Below, in pieces: positions 36,350 to 45,022 of a stretch of DNA of 64,000 nucleotides. The translations under genes were made by a program, and so were the position numbers. Within the stretch, counting starts at the first letter, position 1. Each line of letters begins with the position of its first letter. The notes under the pieces are model-generated. The model had not been told where the DNA came from and ran no database searches. It saw nothing but the letters and a program-made list of their open reading frames with translations. Origin of the DNA: Streptomyces sp. NRRL S-337 (GTDB lineage Bacteria; Actinomycetota; Actinomycetes; Streptomycetales; Streptomycetaceae); contig NZ_JOIX01000004.1 of the NCBI RefSeq assembly GCF_000720175.1, positions 1 to 64,000 on the forward strand, given 5' to 3'.

Positions 36350-36970
36350 GTGGCGTTGGTGGTGGCACAAGAGGTGCCGACGTCGTCGATCATGGCCGTA
36401 CCCCATGGTCCAGTGGGCGTGGGCATGGCCAGGCGGCGCATGCGTGAAGAGCTGTCGGCAAGCGGAGTTCAGGACACGGTCGTCGATGACGCGGTCCTGG
36501 TCCTTTCGGAGTTGCTGAGCAATTCCTGTCGGCATGCCCGTCCGATCGACGAACCCGGCCCGGCGGGCCCGGTGGCGGCTCGGAACGGCTCGCGGGCGGG
36601 GGCCGCGGCGTCCGTGCGGGCGTCCTGGCAGATCGACGGGCAGGGCCGGCTGACCGTTGCGGTCACGGACGGCGGCGGGCCGACCCGACCGCGTCCGGCG
36701 ACCCCTTCCGTCACCGCGCACGGCGGCCGGGGACTGGCGATCATCCGCTCGCTCGCCAAGGACTGGGGCGTACGCGACAGCGCCCCGGGGGAGGTCACGG
36801 TCTGGGCGGTGCTCTCTCTTCAGGGCGCGTTCGCTACGCGCGTGGATCTGATGCCCGATCCGACGGCCGCCGCGATGACCGACCCGGTCGCCGGGCTGCC
36901 GACCTCACTCGCCCCCACCGGCCGGCCGCTGAACCCGGCCGCCTTCCTGGACATCGAGGACTTGGCGTAG
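36350..36970 (+). CDS. RsbW-like HATPase (anti-sigma-type serine kinase)
   Basis: 206 residues from a GTG preceded by AAAGGAGGTC, a near-perfect ribosome site. GHKL ATPase domain: N-box VLVLSELLSNSCRHARPI, G1 VAVTDGGGPTRPRP, G2 AHGGRGLAIIRSLAKDWGV. The ATP-lid segment contains an Ala/Gly/Arg insert (VAARNGSRAGAAASVRASWQ). The C-terminal ~45 residues are an extra tail ending PAAFLDIEDLA. The family includes anti-sigma factors and regulators of anti-anti-sigma proteins, but partners are not adjacent. It is separate from, but close to, two other switch-type genes in this window. Confidence 0.85.
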   Translation: MALVVAQEVPTSSIMAVPHGPVGVGMARRRMREELSASGVQDTVVDDAVLVLSELLSNSCRHARPIDEPGPAGPVAARNGSRAGAAASVRASWQIDGQGRLTVAVTDGGGPTRPRPATPSVTAHGGRGLAIIRSLAKDWGVRDSAPGEVTVWAVLSLQGAFATRVDLMPDPTAAAMTDPVAGLPTSLAPTGRPLNPAAFLDIEDLA

Positions 36971-37127
36971 GGCCGACGACTTGGCGTAGAGGTACAGGAC
37001 TTGGCCCAGGGGCCGAGAGCCAAGACACCCGCGACGGCCCCGCGCACGGTCAGGGCGCCCCGGTACGCGATGGCCTAGGCTCGCGCCGAAACGCGTACGC
37101 CCGTGATCGACCAGGAGAAGCCGTCGC

Positions 37128-38096
37128 ATGGCCAAGAAGCGCCGCCCCCAGCCCCAGTCCGCAGCACCGCAGATCAAGGACGGGGAGGTGCCGGTCGTCG
37201 GCGCTCGTGAGCCCTGCCCGTGTGGTTCCGGCCGCCGGTACAAGGCGTGTCACGGGCGGCGCGCGGCGCACGCCGTCACCGAGTTGGTGCAGCGCCCCTT
37301 CGAGGGCCTGCCCGGCGAGTGCGACTGGGTGGCGATGCGCGAGCTGGTGCCCGCCGCCACCGCCGAGTTGACGCTGAAGGGCGGGCTGCCCGAGGGCGTG
37401 CCCTCCGTGACGCTGGCGACGGTGCTGCCGATGGCCTGGCCCGCGTTGCGCCGCGACAACGGGGCGGTCCTGCTCGGGCTGCAGAACGACACCGCCTCCG
37501 GTGACATCAGCCGCGACCTCGCGGACACCCTGCAGCGCGCACTGGCCGTGGAACCGGGCAATCCGGTCGCTGCCGCGCGCCCCTCCGCCGAAGGTTCGCG
37601 TCTGCAGGATCTGCTCGACCTGAACGCACCTTTTGAGCCGACCGTCCACACGGGCTTCGAGTTCTGGGTGGAGAACGCCGAGAACGCCACCGGTGAGGTC
37701 GCCGCCTCTCTGGAGCGGGCCAACGCGGCCGCCATTCCGACCGCCCGGATTGCCGGCCTGGAGGGCGCGTACTGGTGCGAGGCGCCCGAGAAGAACCACC
37801 TGCGCTGGGTCACCGCCCACCCCGAGGAGCAGCTGCTGGACGCGCTCGCCCGGTTGCACGCCGCGGGGGCGTCCTCGCTCGGCGAGGGCACCCGCCTGGT
37901 CGGTTCGTTCCGCGCCCACGGGCTGGTCGTGCCGGTGTGGGACCTGCCCTCCGCGATGGGGGCGGACGAGGTCACCAAGCCGGCCGTGGAGTTCGCCGAG
38001 CGGCTGACCGAGGCGCTCGCGGCGAAGACCCCGCTGACCGCCGACGAACGCCGGGCGCGCGGCGGCCTCACCAACCGTCAGATCACCCTGAGCTGA
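37128..38096 (+). CDS. DUF5926-family protein with SEC-C metal-binding motif
   Basis: 322 residues; the ATG follows AGGAG. A basic N-terminus (MAKKRRPQPQ) leads to a SEC-C motif at ~30-45 (EPCPCGSGRRYKACHG), the zinc-binding CxCxSGxxxxxCH unit of SecA C-termini. The rest (LATVLPMAWPALRRDNGAVL, GFEFWVENAENATGEVAASL, EKNHLRWVTAHPEEQLLDAL) is the conserved DUF5926 body found across Streptomyces. Function is unknown; the zinc unit suggests nucleic-acid or protein contact. It is monocistronic, ending at a strong hairpin shared with the convergent gene. Confidence 0.88.
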   Translation: MAKKRRPQPQSAAPQIKDGEVPVVGAREPCPCGSGRRYKACHGRRAAHAVTELVQRPFEGLPGECDWVAMRELVPAATAELTLKGGLPEGVPSVTLATVLPMAWPALRRDNGAVLLGLQNDTASGDISRDLADTLQRALAVEPGNPVAAARPSAEGSRLQDLLDLNAPFEPTVHTGFEFWVENAENATGEVAASLERANAAAIPTARIAGLEGAYWCEAPEKNHLRWVTAHPEEQLLDALARLHAAGASSLGEGTRLVGSFRAHGLVVPVWDLPSAMGADEVTKPAVEFAERLTEALAAKTPLTADERRARGGLTNRQITLS

Positions 38097-38256
38097 CCGG
38101 TGGGCTGACCGCCCCGGCGGCGCTCGCACGCACCGTACGCATCGGGGGACCCCTGGCGTGGCACCGGTCACAACTCCCCCTACCTGACGGTAAATGAGCG
38201 TCCGGAATTCCACGATCGAATTTGCGAACCGCCGATCTCTTGTTACGGTTCTAAAA

Positions 38257-38296
38257 GCCCGGTCGCTGGTGCATCCCCCGTCGCCAGCGACCGGGC
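38257..38296. terminator. Bidirectional terminator
   Basis: Perfect 13-bp arms GCCCGGTCGCTGG (38257-38269) and its complement (38284-38296), 14-nt loop. It lies between the DUF5926 gene and the convergent secreted-protein gene, and AAAA at 38253-38256 gives a T-run for the minus strand. Confidence 0.8.
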
Positions 38297-38407
38297 GCTT
38301 CCATGTCCGGAACCAGGCATTCCGATCGGCCGGACGATCAGCGCGCACGGACGAGCACCCACGGAACGAGCACGCACGGCGCTCAGCACGGCAACCACGC
38401 GCGGCGA

Positions 38408-39220
38408 TCAGCCCGAGCCGCTGCCGTCCGCCCCTGGGCCCTCCGCCCCCGGGCCGCCCGCCGCCGGGCTTCCTGCGTCCGCCGCCGAGTTGCTTCCGGA
38501 GCGCAACAGCAGCCGTTCCCCCGCCGCGTCCGTGAACTCCGCGACCGCCGCGTACCCGGTGCGGTCCCCGCGTACGGTCCGGCCGGCCGGCGTCTCGCAC
38601 ACGCCCGGCGCATCGGCCGCCGGTACCTCGCAGTTCACCTGGCTGCTGCGGCCGTCCGGGCGCAGCAGGGTCAGTACGGCGCGCAGCGCGCCGCCGGTGA
38701 CATTGCGGTAGTACGTCCGCGCCCAGGTCCGGCCGCGTTCGGTGAGCACACAGGTCTGGGCCTCGACGCCCCGCCCGGAGCCGAGTTCGGGGCCGCAGTG
38801 GGTGATCCGGCCGGAGAGGAGCGGCAGCCCGAGGTCGTCGAGGGGGCCGCCGAGGAGGCCGTCGGGGGATCCGGCCGGCGACCCGGCTGGGCGGCGGGAA
38901 GCGGCGGCACCGGCACCCTTGACCGCCTTGGCGCCGCGTCCCCCGGCCTTGGCATCGCGTTCGCCCGCCTTGGTGACGATTTCCCCCGGCTTGGCGCCGT
39001 TTCTCCGTGCCTCGGTGCCGCTTTTCCCCGCCTTGTCCCCTGCGAGCAGGGGATGGTTTTCGGCCGTGCGCGTTCCTTGTCCGGCGCGGAGGGCCGCGGC
39101 CCGGCGGTGCGGGAGCAGCGGTGCGGCCGGGCCGGCCGTCGCGGCGCCGAGCGGTACGGCGACGGCGAGCACCGCCACACCGGCGAGCCCGGTCATGCGG
39201 AGTTTCTGCGCACGCTGCAT
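38408..39220 (-). CDS. Secreted protein of unknown function
   Basis: 270 residues from the ATG of MQRAQKLRMTGLAGVAVLAV. Signal peptide with cleavage near ATAGPA. A low-complexity Lys/Ala/Gly stretch follows (about 60-115, GERDAKAGGRGAKAVKGAG). A conserved-looking domain (about 130-240) contains ITHCGPEL, AQTCVLTERGRTWARTYYRN, SSQVNCEVPAADAPGVCETP and GYAAVAEFTDAAGERLLLRS. The four cysteines are consistent with two extracytoplasmic disulfides. The C-terminus is a Gly/Ala/Ser tail. I recognise no family; similar proteins occur in Streptomyces only as hypothetical proteins. Confidence 0.7.
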   Translation of the reverse strand: MQRAQKLRMTGLAGVAVLAVAVPLGAATAGPAAPLLPHRRAAALRAGQGTRTAENHPLLAGDKAGKSGTEARRNGAKPGEIVTKAGERDAKAGGRGAKAVKGAGAAASRRPAGSPAGSPDGLLGGPLDDLGLPLLSGRITHCGPELGSGRGVEAQTCVLTERGRTWARTYYRNVTGGALRAVLTLLRPDGRSSQVNCEVPAADAPGVCETPAGRTVRGDRTGYAAVAEFTDAAGERLLLRSGSNSAADAGSPAAGGPGAEGPGADGSGSG

Positions 39221-39401
39221 GGGCCCCACCTGCGATTGAGAGGCCGTCGTCGACGCCGACGGCTTGACGGTGGGCCGAACCTATCGGCCGCGGACGGTGC
39301 GTCCGGTCACCCGGACACCCATTTCCCGTAGTGATCGGGCCCGTCACACCCGTACGGGTGAACCGCCCGCGTTTTCTTCGAGGTCGCCCGTGCCGCGCCC
39401 G

Positions 39402-40151
39402 TCAGTACGCGAGCCGGCTGCCGCCGTCCGGTGTGCTGGTGCTGGCCGTCACCAGGGCGTCGACGATGGTGGTCACCTTCGGCAGCCAGGGGGCGGCGGG
39501 GGATGGGGGTCCCCCCTGCTCGAACGAAGTGGAGAGCTTGGGGGCCGCCGGCGGCCGCTCCCAGCGCACCCGGCCGGCGCCGATCTGGGACGGCGGGAGC
39601 ACCACATAGCCGCCCTCGCCGTGGAATCGCAGCGAGCTGGGCACCCAGTCCTGCGAGTGCAGCAGCTCCCCCAACTCCGCAAGGTCGTACGGCGATACGA
39701 GCAGTGACCAGCGGGTGGGCGTGGCGACCACGGGGCCGACGCGGACGCCGAAGTGGTCCAGGGCGGCCAGCGCGCGGGCACCGGCGACCGCCGGCAGGCT
39801 CACCGCACAGGGCGCGCGGCCGCCGGTGGCCAGCACGATCGGGGCGGACGGGCGGTTGGTCCACCACCAGCGCACCATCCGGGCGTCGGTGGTCGCCGCG
39901 AGCAGGCCGGGGTCGAAGGGGTGCGCGCCGGGCACCACACAATCGGGGTCGGGGCAGCTGCAGCGGCGGGTGGGCCGCTCACTGAGGCCGAGCCGGGCAC
40001 CGGCGGGCTGCCGGCCGGCGGGGCCGAGCGCCACGCCGGGAAGTACGGGCCACTGCCACTCGGTGGCGCAGTGGAGCGCCGCACCGAGCAGCGCCGACCT
40101 CCCCGTGCGCCGGAACAGGATCTTGCGTCGCCTTCCGAGGATCTCGCGCAT
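39402..40151 (-). CDS. Bifunctional primase/polymerase-type protein, stand-alone
   Basis: 249 residues. N-terminal RRRKILFRRTGRSALLGAAL, then the Cys-rich segment RRCSCPDPDCVVPGAHPFDP found in actinobacterial Prim-Pol proteins, WTNRPSAPIVLATGGRAPCA, and RWSLLVSPYDLAELGELLHS. The usual catalytic DxD pair is not obvious, so it may be inactive as a polymerase. The C-terminal region contains KLSTSFEQGGPPS, which is the translation of a dispersed Streptomyces repeat inserted in-frame (39505-39544). It is a second Prim-Pol-type protein 11 kb from the one at 27949. Confidence 0.75.
   Translation of the reverse strand: MREILGRRRKILFRRTGRSALLGAALHCATEWQWPVLPGVALGPAGRQPAGARLGLSERPTRRCSCPDPDCVVPGAHPFDPGLLAATTDARMVRWWWTNRPSAPIVLATGGRAPCAVSLPAVAGARALAALDHFGVRVGPVVATPTRWSLLVSPYDLAELGELLHSQDWVPSSLRFHGEGGYVVLPPSQIGAGRVRWERPPAAPKLSTSFEQGGPPSPAAPWLPKVTTIVDALVTASTSTPDGGSRLAY
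39505..39544. repeat. Dispersed Streptomyces inverted-repeat element inside a coding gene
   Basis: 40 bp beginning GGGGGTCCCCCCTGCTCGAA and ending GTGGAGAGCTTGGGGG. I know closely similar sequences as frequent short repeats in Streptomyces intergenic DNA (recollection, not searched). Here it sits in the 3' part of the Prim-Pol gene and is translated without breaking the frame. Confidence 0.65.
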
Positions 40152-40726
40152 GAGCGCTCGTTCCTTTCCGTTAACGCCAAGGGCTTGCCGAGGGCTTCGT
40201 CCATCGCTCTTCAGGGCACTTCAGGCACTGCTTGCCCGGTCCGCATGGTCCCGCACGGGCCGCTCGACGCCGTGGTGGCGTTCTTGCGGCCCGGTCATGC
40301 ACGCCGGGGTCGATCGCGCGTCGATCACGCCACGTGGATCTCTGATCACCGCGTGTACAAGGCAGCGCATCACGTCGTACGCCGAGCGGGGAACGTGGCG
40401 AGGGGTGGCGCGCGCATGGCGCTTGCGCTTCCGGTGGTTCAGTCCCCGCCACTTGGGAGTGCGTGCGGTCGTCGCCGTATGAGACGCCGGTGTCCGCCGG
40501 AGAGTTCCCGGTGCGAGCCCAACTGGCCTCGCACCTTTCCGAGTACGTACCCGCCATGGTGGTGATGACGCGCTGTCGATCGGCGACAGTCGACCTCAAA
40601 TTGACGCTCGTGGGGCTTTTTTCAGGCCAATCTACAGACCTCACGGACACCACAAACCCCACGGGGACAGTGCTGGACATCCCCTCTCTGGTGCGTGTAC
40701 ATGTGGAGCATTAATAGCGGAGCAGC
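40152..40726. other. Intergenic region, no clear gene
   Basis: 575 bp between divergent genes. A plus-strand frame at 40463-40714 is open, but its codon use is atypical. The right end is AT-richer and should contain the promoter of the small ORF/PP2C pair. No hairpin or repeat stands out. Confidence 0.4.
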
Positions 40727-40870
40727 ATGACATGGGGGTTTGCGATGCTATTGAGGAAATTGAGCGCCCGAACGGATCGCACAACGTCACTCAACAAAAA
40801 GCCGCACTCCCTCACAAACAGCGGCCTGAACTGGAGCAATGCCTGGCGCGACGATAGCCGCCGGCCATGA
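40727..40870 (+). CDS. Small ORF translationally coupled to PP2C gene
   Basis: 47 residues (MTWGFAMLLRKLSARTDRTT and onward, ending DDSRRP). It has GGAG 6 nt before the ATG, and its TGA overlaps the ATG of the PP2C gene (ATGA). It is basic (about ten Arg/Lys) and lacks a clear membrane segment. Coupling supports a real leader or small protein; codon bias is weak, so a chance frame is possible. Confidence 0.4.
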   Translation: MTWGFAMLLRKLSARTDRTTSLNKKPHSLTNSGLNWSNAWRDDSRRP

Positions 40871-42474
40871 CTGCCCCTCACGTACCGAAAGTGGCTGGAA
40901 TCGAACCAGCTCTGCCCGCTCCCACGCACACTGTCGGCCCGCATGTGGCGAACACCTCCGCGGACCCCGCCTCCGGCAGCCCGTCCGACCCCTCCGACGA
41001 CGCGTCCGACACCGCCACCGACGGAGCCGGGAACGCCGCTCCAGACCCCCCACCCGGCTCCTCCCCCGCCACCCCCGACGTCTCCGCCCTCGACCAACTG
41101 GCCGCCGTCCAGGACCGGCTGGCCGGCTGGATCTCCGACCTCAGCACCCTGCACGACCTGACCGAACGGCTCGCCCGCACACGGACGTTGGACGAGGCGC
41201 TGCACGAGCTGCTGCGCGCCGGCGCCTCGCTGGTCGGCGCCCGCCGCGGTCTGGTCGTCCTGGCGCCGGCCGACGGACTCGGCCCGGAGACCACGGTCGG
41301 CCTCGGTCTCGGCCACGCCGAGATCGGACACATCGAGACCGTGCCGCGCCGCGCCCTGTCGTACGCGCGGATACTGGACGGCCTTCCGGAGCCGGGCATC
41401 TCCGGCGCCGGTGACGACCCTCCCGAGGGCAAGGGCGGGCCCGAGGACCGCACGGAGATCAGCGAGCCCGACATCCCCGGGGAGAAGGACCTCGACCCCC
41501 GGCTGCGGGAGGTCGCCGCCCGCCTCGGGTACGCCGCCAGCTACGCCGTACCGCTCACCGCCGATCCCGTCGGCCGGACCGGCGCCGCGGTCTGGCTCTA
41601 CGACGAACCAGCCGCCCCCACCGAGCGCCAGCGCCATCTCGTCGGCCTCTACCGCGGCCACGCCGCCGAACACCTCGCCCGCCTCCTCGAACTCCACCGC
41701 AGCCGGCAGGCCGCCGCCACGCTCCGCGAGGAGTTGCTGCCGCACCGGCTGCCGCGGGTCCCGGGCGTCCGCCTCGCGGTGCGGCACGCCACCGGGCCGC
41801 GCGGCGGCGGCGACTGGTACGACGCGCTGCCGCTGCCGGACGGCGCGCTGGGCCTGGCCGTCGGCTCGGTGACCGGGTCCGGGCCGAGCGCGGTGGCCGC
41901 CATGGGACGGCTGCGGGCGTCGCTGCGCGCGTACGCGGTCATGGAGGGTGAGGACCCGGTCGCGGTCCTCTCCGACCTGGAGCTGCTGCTGCGGCTGACC
42001 GAGCCGGCGCGCAGCGCGACCGCGCTGTTCGCGTTCACCGAGCCGCCGCCGGGCGCGCCGGGCGGCCCGCCCGCGCCGCCGGTGCCGGGCGTGCTGCCGC
42101 GGAAGCTGGTGCTGGCCGGGGCCGGTCACTGCCCGCCGCTGATCCTCGGGGACCTGCGGACGGAGTTCGTGGAGACCACGCTGTCCGCGCCACTGGGCAT
42201 GCTGGCCTGCTGGGAAGCACCCAGCGTGGAGATCGAACCGGCCGGCGGCGAGACCCTGCTTCTCTACAGCGACGGGCTGCTGCACCGCACCGGGGAGCCC
42301 ATGGACCGCGCCTTCGCCCGGTTGCACACCGCCGCCGCGGGCGTCCCCCGGGCGATCCGCCCGGATCCGGAGGCGGTGGCCGACCACATTCTGCGCACGA
42401 TGCTGCCGCGGGGGCTCCACGACCCGTCGTCGGAGGAGGACGTGGTGCTGCTGGTGGCGCACTTCGAGGAGTAG
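40867..42474 (+). CDS. GAF-SpoIIE-type PP2C serine phosphatase
   Basis: 535 residues. A disordered N-terminus (1-80) leads to a GAF-like domain (~95-275: LTERLARTRTLDEALHELLR, GARRGLVVLAP, RLGYAASYAVPLT) with an acidic insert around 180-205. A PP2C/SpoIIE domain (~290-535) follows: LREELLPHRLPRVPGVRLAV, RGGGDWYDALPLPDGALGLA (metal-site Asp), GAGHCPPLI, LLLYSDGLLHR, SSEEDVVLLVAHF. These enzymes dephosphorylate anti-anti-sigma (STAS) proteins. RsbW-like kinases lie at 36350 and 45023, so a switch network is likely but partners are unproven. Translation is coupled to the preceding small ORF. Confidence 0.88.
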   Translation: MTAPHVPKVAGIEPALPAPTHTVGPHVANTSADPASGSPSDPSDDASDTATDGAGNAAPDPPPGSSPATPDVSALDQLAAVQDRLAGWISDLSTLHDLTERLARTRTLDEALHELLRAGASLVGARRGLVVLAPADGLGPETTVGLGLGHAEIGHIETVPRRALSYARILDGLPEPGISGAGDDPPEGKGGPEDRTEISEPDIPGEKDLDPRLREVAARLGYAASYAVPLTADPVGRTGAAVWLYDEPAAPTERQRHLVGLYRGHAAEHLARLLELHRSRQAAATLREELLPHRLPRVPGVRLAVRHATGPRGGGDWYDALPLPDGALGLAVGSVTGSGPSAVAAMGRLRASLRAYAVMEGEDPVAVLSDLELLLRLTEPARSATALFAFTEPPPGAPGGPPAPPVPGVLPRKLVLAGAGHCPPLILGDLRTEFVETTLSAPLGMLACWEAPSVEIEPAGGETLLLYSDGLLHRTGEPMDRAFARLHTAAAGVPRAIRPDPEAVADHILRTMLPRGLHDPSSEEDVVLLVAHFEE

Positions 42475-42623
42475 GGCCCGCGATGTCGCAGGTCAGACGG
42501 GTGAGCGGCGGTGCCCCGGAAAGGGGCGCGGCCGCTGCCCGACAGGTCACACCTTCTTGCCCCCTGGACCGTCATCCATCGGCACATACGATGGAATGCG
42601 GTTCACTCTTAAAAGGAGGCATT

Positions 42624-44081
42624 GTGACCGACGAGCTCACGCCGGAGACCCCGGACGAGGACGAGCAGCCGATCAAGCAGCGCAAGAACGGCCTTTACCC
42701 GGGCGTCTCGGACGAGCTCGCGGAGAACATGAAGAGCGGCTGGGCCGACACCGAGCTGCGCGACCTGCAGCCGATCGAGCAGGCCCCGAACGCCGCCCGC
42801 CGCCGCGCCGCGCTGTCCGCGCGCTTCCCCGGTGAGCGCCTGGTGATCCCGGCGGGCAACCTCAAGACCCGCTCCAACGACACCGAGTACTCCTTCCGCG
42901 CCTCGACCGAGTACGTCTACCTCACCGGCGACCAGACCGACGACAGCGTGCTGGTCCTGGAGCCCACCAAGGACGGCCACGAGGCGACGCTCTACCGCCT
43001 GCCCCGTTCCGACCGCGAGAACGGCGAGTTCTGGCTCAACGGCATGGGCGAGCTGTGGGTGGGCCGCCGCCACAGCCTCACCGAGTCCGAGGCGCTGCTC
43101 GGCATCCCCTGCAAGGACGTGCGGGAGCTGGCCGAGGCGCTCAAGGAGGCCACCGGCCCGGTCCGCGTCGTCCGCGGGCACGACGCCGGCATCGAGGCCG
43201 CGCTGACCGACAAGGTCACCGCCGAGCGCGACGAGGAGCTGCGGGTCTACCTCTCCGAGGCCCGGGTGATCAAGGACGAGTTCGAGATCGGCCAGCTGCA
43301 GAAGGCCGTCGACTCCACCGTCCGCGGGTTCGAGGACGTCGTGAAGGTCCTGGACAAGGCCGAGGCGACGTCCGAGCGCTACATCGAAGGAACGTTCTTC
43401 CTGCGCGCCCGCGTCGAAGGCAACGACGTCGGCTACGGCTCGATCTGCGCCGCCGGTCCGCACGCCACCACCCTGCACTGGGTCCGCAACGACGGCCCGG
43501 TCCGCTCCGGCGACCTGCTGCTGCTGGACGCCGGCGTGGAGACCGACACCCTCTACACCGCGGACGTCACCCGTACCCTGCCGATCAACGGCCGCTTCTC
43601 CGACCTCCAGCGCAAGATCTACGACGCGGTCCACGAGGCCCAGGAGGCGGGCATCGCGGCGGTCAAGCCGGGCGCCGCCTACCGCGACTTCCACGACGCG
43701 GCGCAGCGGGTGCTCGCCGAGAGGCTGGTCGAGTGGGGCCTGGTCGAGGGCCCCGCCGAGCGGGTGCTGGAGCTCGGCCTGCAGCGCCGCTGGACCCTGC
43801 ACGGCACCGGCCACATGCTCGGCCTGGACGTCCACGACTGCGCCGCGGCCCGCACCGAGACGTACGTCAACGGCACGCTGGAGCCCGGCATGGTCCTCAC
43901 CGTCGAGCCCGGTCTGTACTTCCAGGCGGACGACCTGACGGTCCCCGAGGAGTACCGCGGCATCGGCGTCCGCATCGAGGACGACATCCTCGTCACGGAG
44001 GACGGCAACCGGAACCTCTCGGCCGCGCTGCCGCGCCGGTCCGACGAGGTCGAGGCCTGGATGGCCGGGCTGAAGAAGTAG
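42624..44081 (+). CDS. pepP: Aminopeptidase P (Xaa-Pro aminopeptidase)
   Basis: 485 residues from a GTG 6 nt after AAAAGGAGG. The N-terminal domain (~50-220: NAARRRAALSARFPGERLVI, STEYVYLTGDQTDDSVLVLE) and C-terminal pita-bread domain carry all dinuclear metal ligands: the two Asp of LLDAGVETDTLYTADVTRT, His in LHGTGHMLGLDVHDC, Glu in LTVEPGLYF and Glu in GIGVRIEDDILVTEDG. The enzyme removes an N-terminal residue preceding proline, in the cytoplasm. It is expressed alone, ending just before the convergent TetR gene. Confidence 0.92.
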   Translation: MTDELTPETPDEDEQPIKQRKNGLYPGVSDELAENMKSGWADTELRDLQPIEQAPNAARRRAALSARFPGERLVIPAGNLKTRSNDTEYSFRASTEYVYLTGDQTDDSVLVLEPTKDGHEATLYRLPRSDRENGEFWLNGMGELWVGRRHSLTESEALLGIPCKDVRELAEALKEATGPVRVVRGHDAGIEAALTDKVTAERDEELRVYLSEARVIKDEFEIGQLQKAVDSTVRGFEDVVKVLDKAEATSERYIEGTFFLRARVEGNDVGYGSICAAGPHATTLHWVRNDGPVRSGDLLLLDAGVETDTLYTADVTRTLPINGRFSDLQRKIYDAVHEAQEAGIAAVKPGAAYRDFHDAAQRVLAERLVEWGLVEGPAERVLELGLQRRWTLHGTGHMLGLDVHDCAAARTETYVNGTLEPGMVLTVEPGLYFQADDLTVPEEYRGIGVRIEDDILVTEDGNRNLSAALPRRSDEVEAWMAGLKK

Positions 44082-44109
44082 CCCTGGTCCACGGAAAAGC
44101 AGCTTTGCT

Positions 44110-44763
44110 TCACGGGCCGGTGGCGTCGTCCACCGGCCCGTGGCCTTCCCGGGGGTACGCGCCCGCGCGGGCCGCGGCCCACACGGCGGTGGCCGCGGAT
44201 TCCGCCAGGGCCGGGTCAACCGGGCGGCGGGCGATCAGGATCCGGTAGTAGAAGGGCGCGCCGAGCGCCGACATCACCTGCTCGGGATCGGTGTCCGCGG
44301 GCAGTTCGCCGCGCGCGACGGCCCGCTCCACCATCTGGCCGGCCAGCGCCAGCCGTTCGTCGAAGAACGACCGCAGCACGGTGGCCGCCTGCGGATCGCG
44401 GGCCGCCGCGGACACCACCGCCTCGATGAGCCGCCGCATCCGCGCCTCGCCGTAGAACGCGCTTATCGAGCGGGCCAGCGCATGCAGGTCGCCCGGGAGC
44501 GTGCCGGTGTCCGGCAGCGGCACGTCGGAGCTCAGTTCGGTCAGCAAGTCGCAGACCAGACCCTCGATGCTGCGCCAGCGCCGGTAGAGCGTGGCGACGT
44601 GGATCCCCGAGCGGTGGGCGACCTTTTCCATGGTGAGCGCGGCGAACCCACCGGCGCCCAACTCCTCGAAGACCGCGGCCAGTACGGCCTCGCGGGTACG
44701 CGCCGTGCGCCCGCCGGGTCGGGTCTCGCCCGGGGCGCCCTGGGGCTGGTGCGCTGTCGTCAC
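44110..44763 (-). CDS. TetR/AcrR-family transcriptional regulator
   Basis: 217 residues from a GTG. HTH at ~22-70: TREAVLAAVFEELGAGGFAA, LTMEKVAHRSGIHVATLYRR, WRSIEGLVCDLL. The C-terminal ligand and dimer domain (TetR_C, about 100-195) includes FFDERLALAGQMVERAVARG and GAPFYYRILIARRPVD. A 9-bp inverted repeat 52 bp upstream is its likely operator, so it probably represses itself. No divergent gene starts beyond the operator, so other targets lie elsewhere. Confidence 0.9.
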   Translation of the reverse strand: MTTAHQPQGAPGETRPGGRTARTREAVLAAVFEELGAGGFAALTMEKVAHRSGIHVATLYRRWRSIEGLVCDLLTELSSDVPLPDTGTLPGDLHALARSISAFYGEARMRRLIEAVVSAAARDPQAATVLRSFFDERLALAGQMVERAVARGELPADTDPEQVMSALGAPFYYRILIARRPVDPALAESAATAVWAAARAGAYPREGHGPVDDATGP

Positions 44764-44814
44764 GCCGGCTCCGTATTGCAGTGCGGGATCACGCCAAGTA
44801 TTGTCCGGGAAAGA

Positions 44815-44838
44815 CTAACGCGAGCATCTTCGCGTTAG
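44815..44838. promoter_or_regulatory. Inverted-repeat operator upstream of TetR gene
   Basis: CTAACGCGA (44815-44823), 6-nt spacer, TCGCGTTAG (44830-44838), a perfect 9-bp inverted repeat. Symmetry, arm length and distance to the TetR start are typical for autoregulation by TetR-family dimers. Confidence 0.7.
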
Positions 44839-45022
44839 ATTTGGTGCGCGCCGGTCTCGCAGGGACAGGGGACGCCGCGGGGGAGGTCCTCCCACCGCGA
44901 GACCGCCGCCGCCAACCCTCCCGAGCAGGCACTTTCCGGCCAGCCCGCGGCCTCGCGGGGCACTTCCGCCCTTACACTCCGCGCCGCCGCGTCCAATTCC
45001 CGCTCAGCACCCCGGCGCCGCC

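Noticed and set aside
40463..40714. Plus-strand open frame of 83 codons before the small ORF
   Set aside because: Atypical third-position composition and no ribosome site; likely promoter/leader DNA.
40890..40925. tRNA-like T-arm (GGCTGGAATCGAACC) at the start of the PP2C gene
   Set aside because: No acceptor, D or anticodon stem can be built around it, and it is translated as the conserved-looking N-terminus.
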